From Bifidobacterium choloepi (lineage in GTDB: Bacteria; Actinomycetota; Actinomycetes; Actinomycetales; Bifidobacteriaceae): a stretch of 64,000 bases of DNA. Under the pieces are notes generated by a model, which made no database searches, was not told the origin of the DNA, and saw nothing but the letters and a program-made list of their open reading frames with translations. The translations under genes were made by a program, and so were the position numbers. How positions within the stretch are numbered: position 1 is the first letter of the stretch; every line of letters begins with the position of its first letter. Positions 8,169 through 17,649 of this stretch are shown here, piece after piece. The DNA is taken from assembly GCF_010667615.1 (NCBI RefSeq), contig NZ_VYSG01000003.1:248001-312000 (forward strand), written 5' to 3'.

Positions 8169-8906
8169 CTACTTGCCGGCGTCCTTCGCGGCGGCCTCGG
8201 CTTCGTCCTCGGCGACGCGGGCCCGGTCGCGCGGCTTGACGTCGCGCTGCTCGAGATGCCGGCGCGCGAGCTTGCGCGTGCGATGCAGCTCGACGAGATC
8301 GGCCTGCTGGTCGATCAGGCACACGAGCGCCTCGGACGGCGCCGCGTCGTCGGCGTCGTCGAGCCCGAGATCGGCCACGCTGAACGAAATCGATTCCGGC
8401 AGCTTCTCGTCGACGGCCTCGGCCAGCGTCGTCTCCTCCTTCGCCGCGTTCGCCTCGCCGCGGCGCACGCTCGCGGCCGTGCCGCCGTGCTCGGTCGCGA
8501 GCGCCTCGGTGACGCCGGCCTCGACCTCGCTGTCGTCGAGGTCCTTGCGATAGCCGCCGAATCCCGCGTCCGACCGAAGCATGCCGGTCAGCGCCGTCAC
8601 CGTGCGGGTCGTTCCCTCGCCGGCAAACTGCGGCTCGATCGCCACCCACGAATTGAAGACGTTGAGGTACGTGGAGTTCGGAGTGTCGAAGTGCTTGCGG
8701 AACTCGAAGTGGACGCCGTACTCGAGTCCGTCGGGGTAGGAGAACAGCGTCGGTTCGATGCCGTAGTGCGAGCAGAAGTCGCCGTCGACGTCGGGGTAGA
8801 CGGCGGGCTGTTCCGCCGCGCCGTTCCTTGCGTTCTTCTCGGCCTGCGCGACGAAGAACCGCAACATCGAACGGAACCTCGCGTAGTCTTCCTGTGCAAA
8901 AGCCAT
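8169..8906 (-). CDS. Uncharacterised protein, second member of the tandem paralogous pair
   Basis: A 245-residue soluble protein. The first 110 or so residues match the neighbouring 180-residue protein; the remainder adds a charged C-terminal tail with likely coiled-coil character (EAEAAAKDAGK). The start at 8904-8906 is preferred over the longer in-frame extension because AAAGGTGAGG stands just upstream and the extension would encode intergenic sequence. Function is unknown. The shared block (RFR.ML.FFV.QA, then a Phe/Tyr-Pro-Asn/Asp-Gly turn) suggests a small lineage-specific family. Gene order places it next to a TetR regulator transcribed in the same direction, but 150 bases of spacer argue against one transcript. 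Confidence 0.75.
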   Translation of the reverse strand: MAFAQEDYARFRSMLRFFVAQAEKNARNGAAEQPAVYPDVDGDFCSHYGIEPTLFSYPDGLEYGVHFEFRKHFDTPNSTYLNVFNSWVAIEPQFAGEGTTRTVTALTGMLRSDAGFGGYRKDLDDSEVEAGVTEALATEHGGTAASVRRGEANAAKEETTLAEAVDEKLPESISFSVADLGLDDADDAAPSEALVCLIDQQADLVELHRTRKLARRHLEQRDVKPRDRARVAEDEAEAAAKDAGK

Positions 8907-9059
8907 AAGCCTCACCTTTCGTTCGCCGCGGGCCGTCCGCCCGGCGCTGGTGCCGACTATAACGCCCGAGTACGGGGGTACCCCGAAATTATTTGGAAGG
9001 CTAATTTTGCGTTCGAGGGCGAAGGCGGGCGACGGCACGCCGGCTTCTCTTCCGCAACA

Positions 9060-9872
9060 TCAGGGAGAGGGGATGGTGGGGTCGATGATGGCGCCGTCGT
9101 CGCGGAACGTGGCGAGCAGGACGGGCGGCAGTGCCCGCGTGAGCCGCTGGAAAAACGACGATTCGAAAATCGCCGCGGGCTGGACGGGAACTTCGCCGCC
9201 GTCCGTCGCGGGGGCGCCGGTTCCGTTCGCCGCCGGGATACCGGCCGCGGACGACGCGCCACGGGCGTGGCGGGCCTGCTCGTCGGCGAGCGCATAGTGG
9301 CCCCACAGCCCCATGATGCCGCCGAACAGGAAGTCGATGGCGAGCCTCGATTCCTCGCCGAGCTGCGCGACGTCGATGCCGAGCATCGACGACCAGCCGT
9401 CCAGCAGCGTCGACTTGAGGATCGCCTGCAGCGCCGGGGAACTGTGCCGCCCGACCGTCAGCAGCAGCCGGGCGTACCGCTGCGGAAACATGTCGATGTC
9501 CCCGGGCCGGATTGGCGGAAACGCGTCGCCGATGCCGGACTCCACGCCGCTGCCATTGGCCGCGCCGGCTGCATCGCTTCCGCCGGTCGCGCCGTCACCT
9601 TCGGCCGCCCTTTCGCGCTCGCCGGCGAGCATCCGGTTCAGGATCGTCCCGAACAGCTCGAACGGCACGAGGTGCCCGATCGCGTCGGCGGCAAGCTCGT
9701 CGAGGCTGCCGTAGTGGTAGTAGAACGTGTTCTTGTTGACGCCGGCCACCCGGCAGACATCGCGCACCGTGAACGACTCGTAGTTGCGCCCGTCGAGCAG
9801 CGTCCAGAACGCCTCGCGCAGCCGCTCGCGCCCCGTCGGCTGCGTCGTCGCGGCACCGTCTCCCGTCGTCAT
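9060..9872 (-). CDS. TetR/AcrR-family transcriptional regulator
   Basis: A 270-residue regulator. The N-terminal helix-turn-helix is clear: RERLREAFWTLL, then FTVRDVCRVAGVNKNTFYYHYGSLDEL (about residues 14-60), the standard TetR DNA-binding domain. The ligand-binding half is larger than usual and has two Gly/Ala/Asp-rich low-complexity inserts (about residues 90-118 and 208-228). AAGGAG precedes the ATG. It is divergent from the ABC-2 exporter at 10265 and the intervening 390 bases hold 62-bp tandem repeats, so it is the likely repressor of that exporter, with the repeats as candidate operators. Confidence 0.88.
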   Translation of the reverse strand: MTTGDGAATTQPTGRERLREAFWTLLDGRNYESFTVRDVCRVAGVNKNTFYYHYGSLDELAADAIGHLVPFELFGTILNRMLAGERERAAEGDGATGGSDAAGAANGSGVESGIGDAFPPIRPGDIDMFPQRYARLLLTVGRHSSPALQAILKSTLLDGWSSMLGIDVAQLGEESRLAIDFLFGGIMGLWGHYALADEQARHARGASSAAGIPAANGTGAPATDGGEVPVQPAAIFESSFFQRLTRALPPVLLATFRDDGAIIDPTIPSP

Positions 9873-9933
9873 GCCGCCGCTCCTTCCCGCCGCCCCGTCT
9901 CGCGGCCATCCTGCACGATTCTACCGTCCGCGC

Positions 9934-10180
9934 GTGCGGTTGGCGGGAAAGGGGCGGATGGTTCCCGCAATCTGCACGCAGAGCGGCCAGATTACGTGCG
10001 ATTGGCGGGAAAGGGATACGTGGTCCCCACGATTCGCGCGCGGAAAAGGCGATTTGCGTGCGGTTGGCGGGAGAGGAGCGGAAGGTTCCCATGGTTCGCA
10101 CGCCGGGAGGCCGGTTTGTGCGCGGTCGGCAAGAATCGTTCTGAATTTTCCACGATTCGCACGATTCCGGACGGACGCGA
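9934..10180. repeat. 62-bp tandem repeats between TetR gene and ABC exporter
   Basis: Units start at 9934, 9996, 10058 and about 10120 (partial), each opening with a form of GTGCGGTTGGCGGGAAAGG and containing TTCCC-n-GATTCGCACG-type sequence. The period is exactly 62 bases for the first three units. The location in a divergent regulator/exporter promoter region suggests an operator array. Confidence 0.8.
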
Positions 10181-10264
10181 GGCTGTTGGCCGGTTTTCCG
10201 GGAAACGGCCATCGTAATTCCGGTCGCCGTTTTGTAGCGTAAGGCCAGTACGACCACCGAGAGA

Positions 10265-11125
10265 ATGGACGGGGAGACCATGGCCACCATTTCCGAAGCC
10301 GACCGCGCCGCAACCGCACGGCATGCCGCGACCGCACGGGACGCCGCGACCGGAGCCGACGGCGCGATGATCAGGTTCGACGGCGTCGTGCAGAAGTTCG
10401 GCACGAAGACGCCGTTCGGGGACAACCGCAAGACGGTGCTCGACGGTGTCGATCTCGTCGTGCCGCGCGGACACATGCTGTGCCTGCTCGGACCGTCGGG
10501 CGCCGGCAAGACGACGATGGTCAACCTGATCATGGGCAACGAGATCGCGACCGCCGGCACCGTCACCGTCATGGGCGAGGTCGCGCCGTATCCGAAGGCG
10601 CGGCGGTGGATCGGGTACATGCCGCAGGACGAGGCGCTGTACGACGACATCTCGGCCGCCGAGAACCTGCGGTTCTTCGGCGCGATGAACGGACTGAAAG
10701 GCCGGGAGCTCGAGGAGCGGATCGACGCGATGCTCGAGTTCGGCAGGCTGACCGAGCACCGGAAGAAACTCGTGGCCGACTACTCCGGCGGCATGAAGCG
10801 ACGCCTGTCGCTCGGCGTCGCGATGATCCACGATCCCGACCTGCTCGTCCTCGACGAGCCGACCGTCGGCCTCGATCCCGACCTGCGCCTGCAGATCTGG
10901 GCCGAGTTCAAGAAGCTGACGAAGGCCGGCAAGACGCTGCTCGTGACCACCCATGTCATGGACGAGGCCGAGCGCTGCGACGAGATCGCGATGCTGCATC
11001 GCGGCAAGATCATCGCGCTCGCCCCGCCGCGGACAATCCTCGCCGACACCGGCGCCGCCAACCTCGACGAGGCCTTCCTCGTCCTCGACGGCACCGCCGG
11101 CACCGACCCGGCAGCCACTTCCTGA
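10265..11125 (+). CDS. ABC-2 type exporter, ATP-binding protein
   Basis: A 286-residue ATPase (281 if the ATG at 10280 after GGGGAG is used) that energises export through the adjacent permease. Walker A is GPSGAGKTT, the signature is YSGGMKRRLSLG and Walker B is LLVLDEPTVGLDP. The N-terminal 25 residues are Ala/Thr-rich and poorly conserved in type. The permease gene follows after 133 bases. The pair resembles daunorubicin/multidrug or antimicrobial-peptide exporters of the ABC-2 class; the substrate cannot be read from sequence. The divergent TetR gene probably controls it. Confidence 0.93.
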   Translation: MDGETMATISEADRAATARHAATARDAATGADGAMIRFDGVVQKFGTKTPFGDNRKTVLDGVDLVVPRGHMLCLLGPSGAGKTTMVNLIMGNEIATAGTVTVMGEVAPYPKARRWIGYMPQDEALYDDISAAENLRFFGAMNGLKGRELEERIDAMLEFGRLTEHRKKLVADYSGGMKRRLSLGVAMIHDPDLLVLDEPTVGLDPDLRLQIWAEFKKLTKAGKTLLVTTHVMDEAERCDEIAMLHRGKIIALAPPRTILADTGAANLDEAFLVLDGTAGTDPAATS

Positions 11126-11145
11126 CCCTGTCACAACGTGTCCCC

Positions 11146-11182
11146 GTCACGACGCCGAGCTCGCGGCCCGGGTTCGTGACAT
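11146..11182. repeat. Family C palindrome, copy 4 (degenerate)
   Basis: GTCACGA at the left end pairs with TCGTGAC at the right; the inner stem is broken. It lies inside the exporter operon between ATPase and permease. Confidence 0.5.
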
Positions 11183-11258
11183 GAAGGAACCTGACCGGGA
11201 GCGCGCCGAAACAGCGCACGAATCGTTCAATAATTTACCAAAGCAAAGGACCGAAGCC

Positions 11259-12473
11259 ATGAAGACCTGGGCCGTCGCACGACGGATTCTCGAGCAGTTT
11301 CTCCACGACAAGCGCACGCTCGCGCTGCTGTTCGTCGCGCCGCTCGTCGTGCTGTGGCTGCTGAGCGTGCTGCTCGGCGCCGGCACCTACTCGCCGAAAA
11401 TCGCGACCGTCGACCTGCCATCGAGTCTCGAGAGCGCGCTCGACAAGCAGGACGCGACGATCACCGCGATGAGCGAGCAGGACGCCGCCAGCCAGCTCGA
11501 GAACGACGACATCGACGCCGTGCTGCGACTGACCGGCGACGACGACAAGACGCTCGACATCTGGGTCGAGGGCACCGACTCGACAAAGACGGCCGCCGTC
11601 GCGCAGGTCGTCGCCGAGGCGATGCAGGACGTGCAGGAGGACGCGCAATCCGAGATGGAAAGCAGGCTCGACGAGCTGAAGACCAGCGTCGCCGAGCTGC
11701 AGAAAGCGGCCGCGGCGATGGGCCTCGACGGCATCACGCTGAGCGGCGGCAGCGGTACTGACAGCAGCACCACCGAGAGTCTCGACCTCGACGACTACCT
11801 GCCGGTCACGTCGACCGAGACGACGTATCTGCACGGCGGCAAGGACTGGAAGATGTTCGATTATTACGGCCCGATCTTCATCGGCATCTTCATCTTCGTC
11901 TTCACGTTCATCACGAGCGGCATGTCGCTCGTCAACGAACGCTCCGCCGGCACGATGCAGCGCTTCCTCGCGACGCCGGTCAAGTCGGGCCAGATTCTCG
12001 GCGGCTACTCCATCGGTTTTGGTTTGCTGGCGTGCGTGCAGTCGGCCGTCATCCTGCTCGTCGCGCTGACGCTGATCGGCTTCCCGGACGCCGGCAACCT
12101 CGGCCTCGTCATCCTGATGACCGTCTCGATGGCGATGGTCTCGGTCACGCTCGGCCTGCTCGTCTCGGGGCTTGCGTCGAGCGCGTTTCAGGTCATCCAG
12201 CTGATGCTGCTGTTCGTCGTCCCGCAGATCCTGCTGTGCGGCCTGTTCGACCTGTCGACGGCGCCGCGCTGGATGCAGGTGCTCGGCCAGTGCATGCCGG
12301 TCACCTATGGCGTGAACGCGCTGACGTCGATCATGCTGCGCGGCTGGGGCTTCGACAAGACGTGGGTCGATTTCCTCGTGGTCTGGTGCTTCATCGTCGC
12401 CTTCTTCGTGCTTGCCGCCCTCGGCTTCCGCAAGAAGCGCGTCCGCCATCACCTCGCGATCAACGGGAGGTAG
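11259..12473 (+). CDS. ABC-2 type exporter, membrane permease
   Basis: A 404-residue permease. One membrane helix near residues 20-38 is followed by an extracytoplasmic region of about 170 residues (charged, with a coiled-coil-like SEMESRLDELKTSVAELQKA stretch), then five to six hydrophobic segments from residue 205 onward ending in a basic tail (FRKKRVRHH). NERSAGTMQRFLATPV is the characteristic ABC-2 permease loop. The ATG at 11259 is used rather than the long in-frame extension, which overlaps the ATPase gene in another frame. Together with the upstream ATPase it forms an exporter, probably of a drug or lipid-like molecule. Confidence 0.92.
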   Translation: MKTWAVARRILEQFLHDKRTLALLFVAPLVVLWLLSVLLGAGTYSPKIATVDLPSSLESALDKQDATITAMSEQDAASQLENDDIDAVLRLTGDDDKTLDIWVEGTDSTKTAAVAQVVAEAMQDVQEDAQSEMESRLDELKTSVAELQKAAAAMGLDGITLSGGSGTDSSTTESLDLDDYLPVTSTETTYLHGGKDWKMFDYYGPIFIGIFIFVFTFITSGMSLVNERSAGTMQRFLATPVKSGQILGGYSIGFGLLACVQSAVILLVALTLIGFPDAGNLGLVILMTVSMAMVSVTLGLLVSGLASSAFQVIQLMLLFVVPQILLCGLFDLSTAPRWMQVLGQCMPVTYGVNALTSIMLRGWGFDKTWVDFLVVWCFIVAFFVLAALGFRKKRVRHHLAINGR

Positions 12474-12825
12474 GGAAGAAGAAGGAACGATTCGTCCGTG
12501 CCATGGCCTGCCACGATCCTGCGATCGGATCACGGGATTGCGACATCAAGAAGGGCAATCGGGAGGAAAGACATGAACGAGGCAATGGAAACCCTGCAAA
12601 AACGGTTGAGCAGACTGGCAAAACGGGGTCTAGCGGGTTTGGCGGTAATTCGACTAGAGTAGGTACGTTGACACTGTGCGGCCACCGGGCGAGGAAACGG
12701 TGGCCGAAAACCGGCGGGAGCGCTCCGAGAACGCGAGTCCCCGGCACGCAGGAGCGGGAGTTCTCCCGCATGCGGATGTCCCCCGCGCGAGAAGCAGTTT
12801 CGAGAAGACTAACGAGAGGTTTGTA
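12474..12825. other. Gene-free region upstream of the activase gene
   Basis: About 350 bases without a supported gene. It contains a dispersed-motif copy (GAACGATTCGTCCG, 12485-12498) and a degenerate family C element at 12510-12547, followed by the probable promoter region for the large downstream gene. Confidence 0.55.
12510..12547. repeat. Family C palindrome, copy 5 (left arm decayed)
   Basis: The right arm (GATCACGGGATTGCGACATC) is identical to the right arm of copy 1 at 2880-2920, but the left arm has substitutions and a deletion. Confidence 0.6.
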
Positions 12826-15800
12826 ATGGTGAATACGGCGGATAGGGTCGATACGAGCCATGCCACGGAGTCTGCCACCCCGCTGCGCGTGGGCCTGGAT
12901 ATCGGGTCGACGACGGTCAAGGCCGTCGTGCTCGATCAGTCGGACGCCCTCGGTGACGTGCTGTTCTCGGACTACCGACGACACCACGCGAACGTCCGCG
13001 CCACGATGGAAGGCCTGCTCAGGGACATCAAGGCCGAACTCGACAAGCTTGGCCGCGGCGACGAACCGATCCAGCTCGCCATCACCGGCTCCGGCGGCCT
13101 GGCGCTCGCCGACAGCCTCAAGGTCGCGTTCGTCCAGGAAGTCATCGCCGAGACCCGCGCCATCGACGAGGAATACCCGCAGGCCGACGTCATCATCGAG
13201 CTCGGCGGCGAGGACGCCAAGATCACATACCTGAAGCCGACGCCGGAGCAGCGCATGAACGGCTCGTGCGCCGGCGGCACCGGCGCGTTCATCGATCAGA
13301 TGTCGACGCTGCTGGACACCGACGCCGAAGGCCTCAACAACCTCGCCAAGGACTACTCGACGCTGTACCCGATCGCGTCGCGCTGCGGCGTCTTCGCGAA
13401 GACCGACCTGCAGCCCCTCATCAACGACGGCGCCGCCAAGCCGGACCTCGCCGCCTCGATCTTCACTGCCGTCGCCACGCAGACGATCGCTGGCCTCGCC
13501 GCCGGTCGTCCTATCCATGGCACCGTCGTCTTCCTCGGCGGCCCGCTGTTCTTCATGTCGGAACTGCGTGAAGCATTCCGCCGCGCCCTCGACGGCAAGG
13601 TCGACGAGTTCATCACGCCGACGGACGCCCACCTCTACGTCGCGTACGGCGCCGCGCTGACGGTCGGCGAGCCGGAGAATCTCGAGGACGACCAGCGATT
13701 CGCCCCGCGCACCGCCGGCGAGATCATCGCCGCGCTCGAGGACCTCAAGAACATGCCGGCGAACACGCAGACAATGCCGCCGCTGTTCGCCACCAAGGCC
13801 GACCGCGAATCGTTCGACAGGCGGCACCATGCCGAGCACGTCCATGTCGGCACGCTCGAAGGCGCGACCGGCCCGCACTTCCTCGGCATCGACGCCGGCT
13901 CCACGACAATCAAGGCGACACTCGTCAACGACGACCGCGAAATCGTCTGGTCGTCGTACGCCACCAACGAGGGCAGCCCGCTGACGGCCGCCGTCGAGAT
14001 CGTCCGCACCATCCAGAACGAGCTGCCGCCGGAGGCGTGGATCGCGCGCTCGTGCGCGACCGGCTACGGCGAGGGCCTAATCACGACCGGCCTGCACCTC
14101 GACGAGGGCGTCGTCGAGACGATGGCCCACTACCGCGGCGCCGAAATGGTCAAGCCCGGCGTCACCGCGATCATCGACATCGGCGGCCAGGACATGAAGT
14201 ACCTCGCCATCGCCGACGGCGTCATCGACTCGATCGCCGTCAACGAGGCCTGCTCGTCCGGCTGCGGATCGTTCCTGCAGACGTTCGCCCAGTCGATGGG
14301 CCTGACGATCGAGGAGTTCACGCAGGCCGCGCTCAACTCGACGAACCCCGTCGACCTCGGCTCGCGCTGCACCGTCTTCATGAACTCGTCGGTCAAGCAG
14401 GCGCAGAAGGAAGGCGCGTCGATGGAGGACATCGCCGCCGGCCTGTGCTACTCCGTCGTGCGCAACGCGCTGTACAAGGTCATCAAGCTGCGCGATTCCG
14501 GCGAGCTCGGCGACACCGTCGTCGTCCAGGGCGGCACGTTCCTCAACGACGCCGTGCTGCGCGCGTTCGAGCTGCTCACCGAGCGCGAGGTCACCCGTCC
14601 GAACATCGCCGGCCTGATGGGCGCCTATGGCGCCGCGCTGACCGCCCGCATGCACTACGAAGACGCCGCCGACGACGAGGCGGGCGCCGCCCATACCGTC
14701 TCCGACATCCTGTCCGGCGAACAGCTCGACAGCCTGTCGATGACCACCGAGCGCGACATCTGCAAGCTGTGCCAGAACCACTGCAAGCTGACGATCACGA
14801 CGTTCCAGGACGGCAGCCGCTACGTGACCGGCAACCGCTGCGAGCGCGGCGGCGACGCGAAGAAGCAGCGCAGCGACCGGCCGAACCTGTACGACTACAA
14901 GTACAAGCGCGCGTTTGCGTACCGCCGCCTGACCGACAAGAAGGCGTACCGCGGCGAGATCGGCATCCCGCGCGTGCTCAACATGTACGAGAACTACCCG
15001 TTCTGGTTCACGCTGCTGACGTCCCTCGGCTTCAAGGTCGTCATCTCCGGCCGCAGCTCCCACGAACTGTTCGAGCAGGGCATCGAGAGCATCGCGTCGG
15101 AGAACATCTGCTATCCGGCCAAGCTCGTCCACGGCCACATCAAGTGGCTGCTCAACAAGGGCATCAAGAACATCTTCTACCCGTGCGTGAGCTACGAGGA
15201 ATACCTCGTCGAGCACACCGACAACCACTACAACTGCCCGATCGTCGCGAACTACCCGGTCGTCATCGGCGCGAACATGCCCGAGCTGCGCGCCGAGGGC
15301 GTCAACTACATGCGCCCGTACTTCAACATGGCCAACCACGACCTCATGGTCGACAGGATCGTCGCCGAGTTCGCGTGGGCCGGCGTGTCCCGCGAGGAAG
15401 CCGAAACGGCCGTCGCCGCCGCGTACGCCGAGGACAAGGTCTTCAAGAACGACATCCAGATGGAAGGCCTGCGCGCGCTCGCGTACATGAAGGAACACGA
15501 CTGCCGTGGCATCGTGCTCGCCGGCCGCCCGTACCACGTCGACCCGGAAGTCAACCACGGCATTCCGGAAACGATCTGCTCGCTCGGCATGGTCGTGCTG
15601 TCGGAAGACTCGGTCTGCGGACTGAAGCCGGGGGAGGACCTCCACCTGTCGGAATTCCTGTCGGCAGACGAGGACGATCCGCGCAAGAAGAACGCCGACG
15701 GCTTCCGCCACGTCGGCGACCGCAAGCTCGAGAAGATGCCGCTGCGCGTCACCAACCAGTGGGCGTACCATTCGCGCCTGTACACCGCCGCGAACTTCGT

Positions 15801-17646
15801 CGCGTCGTACCCGGGCCTCGAAATGGTGCAGCTCAACTCGTTCGGCTGCGGTCTCGACGCGATCACGACCGACCAGGTCGCCGAGATTCTCGCCGACAAG
15901 GCCGACGTCTACACGATGCTCAAGATCGACGAGGTCTCGAACCTCGGCGCCGCGAAGATCCGCCTGCGCTCGCTCAAGGCCGCCGTCGAGGAACGCGAGC
16001 GCAACGGCGAACGTTCCGGCGCCATCGTCGAGGAATTGATGAACGATCCGACCGGGACCGAGCTGGACGCCGTCACGATGGCCAACACCTCGGTGACCCC
16101 GTCCGCGCCCGCGCCGGCCGACCGGCAGGGCGAATTCCGCAAGACCGGTTCGGCCGCGCCGACGCCCGGTCGCCAGGTCCTGCTCGACACCGTCATCGAG
16201 AACTCGCCAAAGCTCGCGAAGGGCGTCGCCGAAGCCAACCGCCGCACCGAGGCGATGCTCGCCGCGTCGCGCAAGGCCCAGGGCAACGGCGCCGGCAAGA
16301 AGAAGGCGCGCACCAACGCGACGATGACGAACTACTCGCACAAGGTCCCGTTCACAAAGGACATGCGCGACTACACGATCGTCGCCCCGCAGATGAGCCC
16401 GATCCACTTCTCGATCGTCGAGGCCGCCGTGCGCGCGTCCGGCTACAAGTTCGACGTGCTCGAGCACGCCAGCCACTCCGACGTCGAAACCGGCCTCAAG
16501 TACGTCAACAACGACGCCTGCTACCCGGCGATCATGACGATCGGCCAGCTCATCGCCGCGATCGAGGAAGGCAAGTACGACCCGGACAAGGTCGCGCTCG
16601 CCATCACGCAGACCGGCGGCATGTGCCGCGCGACGAACTACTACGGCCTCATCCGCAAGGCGCTCGTGGATTCCGGCTACCCGCAGATCCCGGTGCTCGC
16701 GATCTCGACGCAGGGACTGGAATCCAACCCCGGCTTCAAGCCGACGCCGGCGCTGCTGCACCGCGTCGCCAAGTCGCTGATCCTCGGCGACCTGCTGATG
16801 AAGTGCCTGTACCGCGTGCGCCCGTACGAGCAGGTGCCCGGCACGGCCGACAGGCTCTACGAGACGTGGAACACGATTTGCCGCGAGACGATGCAGCACC
16901 ACGGCCGTTCGAAGACGTACGCGAAGGCGTTCCGTGACGGCGCCTACCTGCCGTACGCCAAGCTGTGCCGCAAGATGGTCGAGTCGTTCGTCAACATCCC
17001 GATGAAGGACATCCCGCGCAAGGTGCGCGTCGGCGTCGTCGGCGAGATCCTCGTCAAGTACCAGCCGGACGCGAACAACCACGTCGTCGACGTCATCGAG
17101 GCACAGGGCTGCGAGGCCGTCGTGCCCGGCATCGTCGAGTTCATGACGACGCGTCCGTACATCACCGACTGGAACGAGGAGAACCTCGGCACCGGCGGCA
17201 ACAAGTTCGCCTACGCCGCCATGCGCAAGGCGATCGACATCTACCTCGCGCCGGTCAAGAAGGCGATCACGCAGTGCTCGAACGGCATGCTCGAGAACGA
17301 CATGCCGATGCCGGAGCTCGTCAGGAAGGCCGGTGCCGTCACGTCGATCGGCGTGCAGGCCGGCGAGGGCTGGCTGCTGACGGCCGAGATCATCGAGCTT
17401 ATCGAGTCCGGCTGCCCGAACGTCGTGTGCGCGCAGCCGTTCGCCTGCCTGCCGAACCACGTCACCGGCCGCGGCATGTTCGGCAAGCTGCGCAGGCTGT
17501 ACCCGGGCGCCAACATCGTGTCCATTGATTACGATCCGGGCGCCTCCGAGGCCAACCAGCTCAACCGCATCAAGCTGATGATCGCCGCCGCCAAGAAGGC
17601 CGCCCGCGACCGCGACCTCGCCAGCGACGAGGAAAAGGCCGCGTGA
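12826..17646 (+). CDS. Giant 2-hydroxyacyl-CoA dehydratase activase-like protein (two activase domains, DUF2229, dehydratase-like C-terminus)
   Basis: A 1606-residue protein. Two BcrAD/BadFG-type ATPase activase domains lie in tandem: the first starts at DIGSTTVKA (residue 25) with [4Fe-4S] ligand candidates Cys148 (SCAGGTG) and Cys187 (SRCGVF); the second starts near residue 353 with Cys476 (ACSSGCGS) and Cys515 (SRCTVF). Next come a CKLCQNHC segment (Cys646, 649, 653; DUF2229 region) and, after a charged linker near residues 1060-1165, a C-terminal region resembling the 2-hydroxyglutaryl-CoA dehydratase D-component. In the family the activase donates an electron to a dehydratase under ATP hydrolysis; the real substrate here is unknown. 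The ATG at 12826 has GAGAGG upstream. Comparable giant proteins occur in many anaerobes. Confidence 0.88.
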   Translation: MVNTADRVDTSHATESATPLRVGLDIGSTTVKAVVLDQSDALGDVLFSDYRRHHANVRATMEGLLRDIKAELDKLGRGDEPIQLAITGSGGLALADSLKVAFVQEVIAETRAIDEEYPQADVIIELGGEDAKITYLKPTPEQRMNGSCAGGTGAFIDQMSTLLDTDAEGLNNLAKDYSTLYPIASRCGVFAKTDLQPLINDGAAKPDLAASIFTAVATQTIAGLAAGRPIHGTVVFLGGPLFFMSELREAFRRALDGKVDEFITPTDAHLYVAYGAALTVGEPENLEDDQRFAPRTAGEIIAALEDLKNMPANTQTMPPLFATKADRESFDRRHHAEHVHVGTLEGATGPHFLGIDAGSTTIKATLVNDDREIVWSSYATNEGSPLTAAVEIVRTIQNELPPEAWIARSCATGYGEGLITTGLHLDEGVVETMAHYRGAEMVKPGVTAIIDIGGQDMKYLAIADGVIDSIAVNEACSSGCGSFLQTFAQSMGLTIEEFTQAALNSTNPVDLGSRCTVFMNSSVKQAQKEGASMEDIAAGLCYSVVRNALYKVIKLRDSGELGDTVVVQGGTFLNDAVLRAFELLTEREVTRPNIAGLMGAYGAALTARMHYEDAADDEAGAAHTVSDILSGEQLDSLSMTTERDICKLCQNHCKLTITTFQDGSRYVTGNRCERGGDAKKQRSDRPNLYDYKYKRAFAYRRLTDKKAYRGEIGIPRVLNMYENYPFWFTLLTSLGFKVVISGRSSHELFEQGIESIASENICYPAKLVHGHIKWLLNKGIKNIFYPCVSYEEYLVEHTDNHYNCPIVANYPVVIGANMPELRAEGVNYMRPYFNMANHDLMVDRIVAEFAWAGVSREEAETAVAAAYAEDKVFKNDIQMEGLRALAYMKEHDCRGIVLAGRPYHVDPEVNHGIPETICSLGMVVLSEDSVCGLKPGEDLHLSEFLSADEDDPRKKNADGFRHVGDRKLEKMPLRVTNQWAYHSRLYTAANFVASYPGLEMVQLNSFGCGLDAITTDQVAEILADKADVYTMLKIDEVSNLGAAKIRLRSLKAAVEERERNGERSGAIVEELMNDPTGTELDAVTMANTSVTPSAPAPADRQGEFRKTGSAAPTPGRQVLLDTVIENSPKLAKGVAEANRRTEAMLAASRKAQGNGAGKKKARTNATMTNYSHKVPFTKDMRDYTIVAPQMSPIHFSIVEAAVRASGYKFDVLEHASHSDVETGLKYVNNDACYPAIMTIGQLIAAIEEGKYDPDKVALAITQTGGMCRATNYYGLIRKALVDSGYPQIPVLAISTQGLESNPGFKPTPALLHRVAKSLILGDLLMKCLYRVRPYEQVPGTADRLYETWNTICRETMQHHGRSKTYAKAFRDGAYLPYAKLCRKMVESFVNIPMKDIPRKVRVGVVGEILVKYQPDANNHVVDVIEAQGCEAVVPGIVEFMTTRPYITDWNEENLGTGGNKFAYAAMRKAIDIYLAPVKKAITQCSNGMLENDMPMPELVRKAGAVTSIGVQAGEGWLLTAEIIELIESGCPNVVCAQPFACLPNHVTGRGMFGKLRRLYPGANIVSIDYDPGASEANQLNRIKLMIAAAKKAARDRDLASDEEKAA

Positions 17647-17649
17647 CAC

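Noticed and set aside
12676..12825. 50-residue N-terminal extension of the giant activase protein
   Set aside because: Arg/Pro-rich with no similarity to the family; GAGAGG and ATG at 12826 fit better.
14077..17649. 1190-residue open frame on the minus strand opposite the activase gene
   Set aside because: A shadow frame produced by high GC; residue composition (Arg/Val/Asp/Leu-rich, no motifs) is not protein-like and it lacks a ribosome-binding site.
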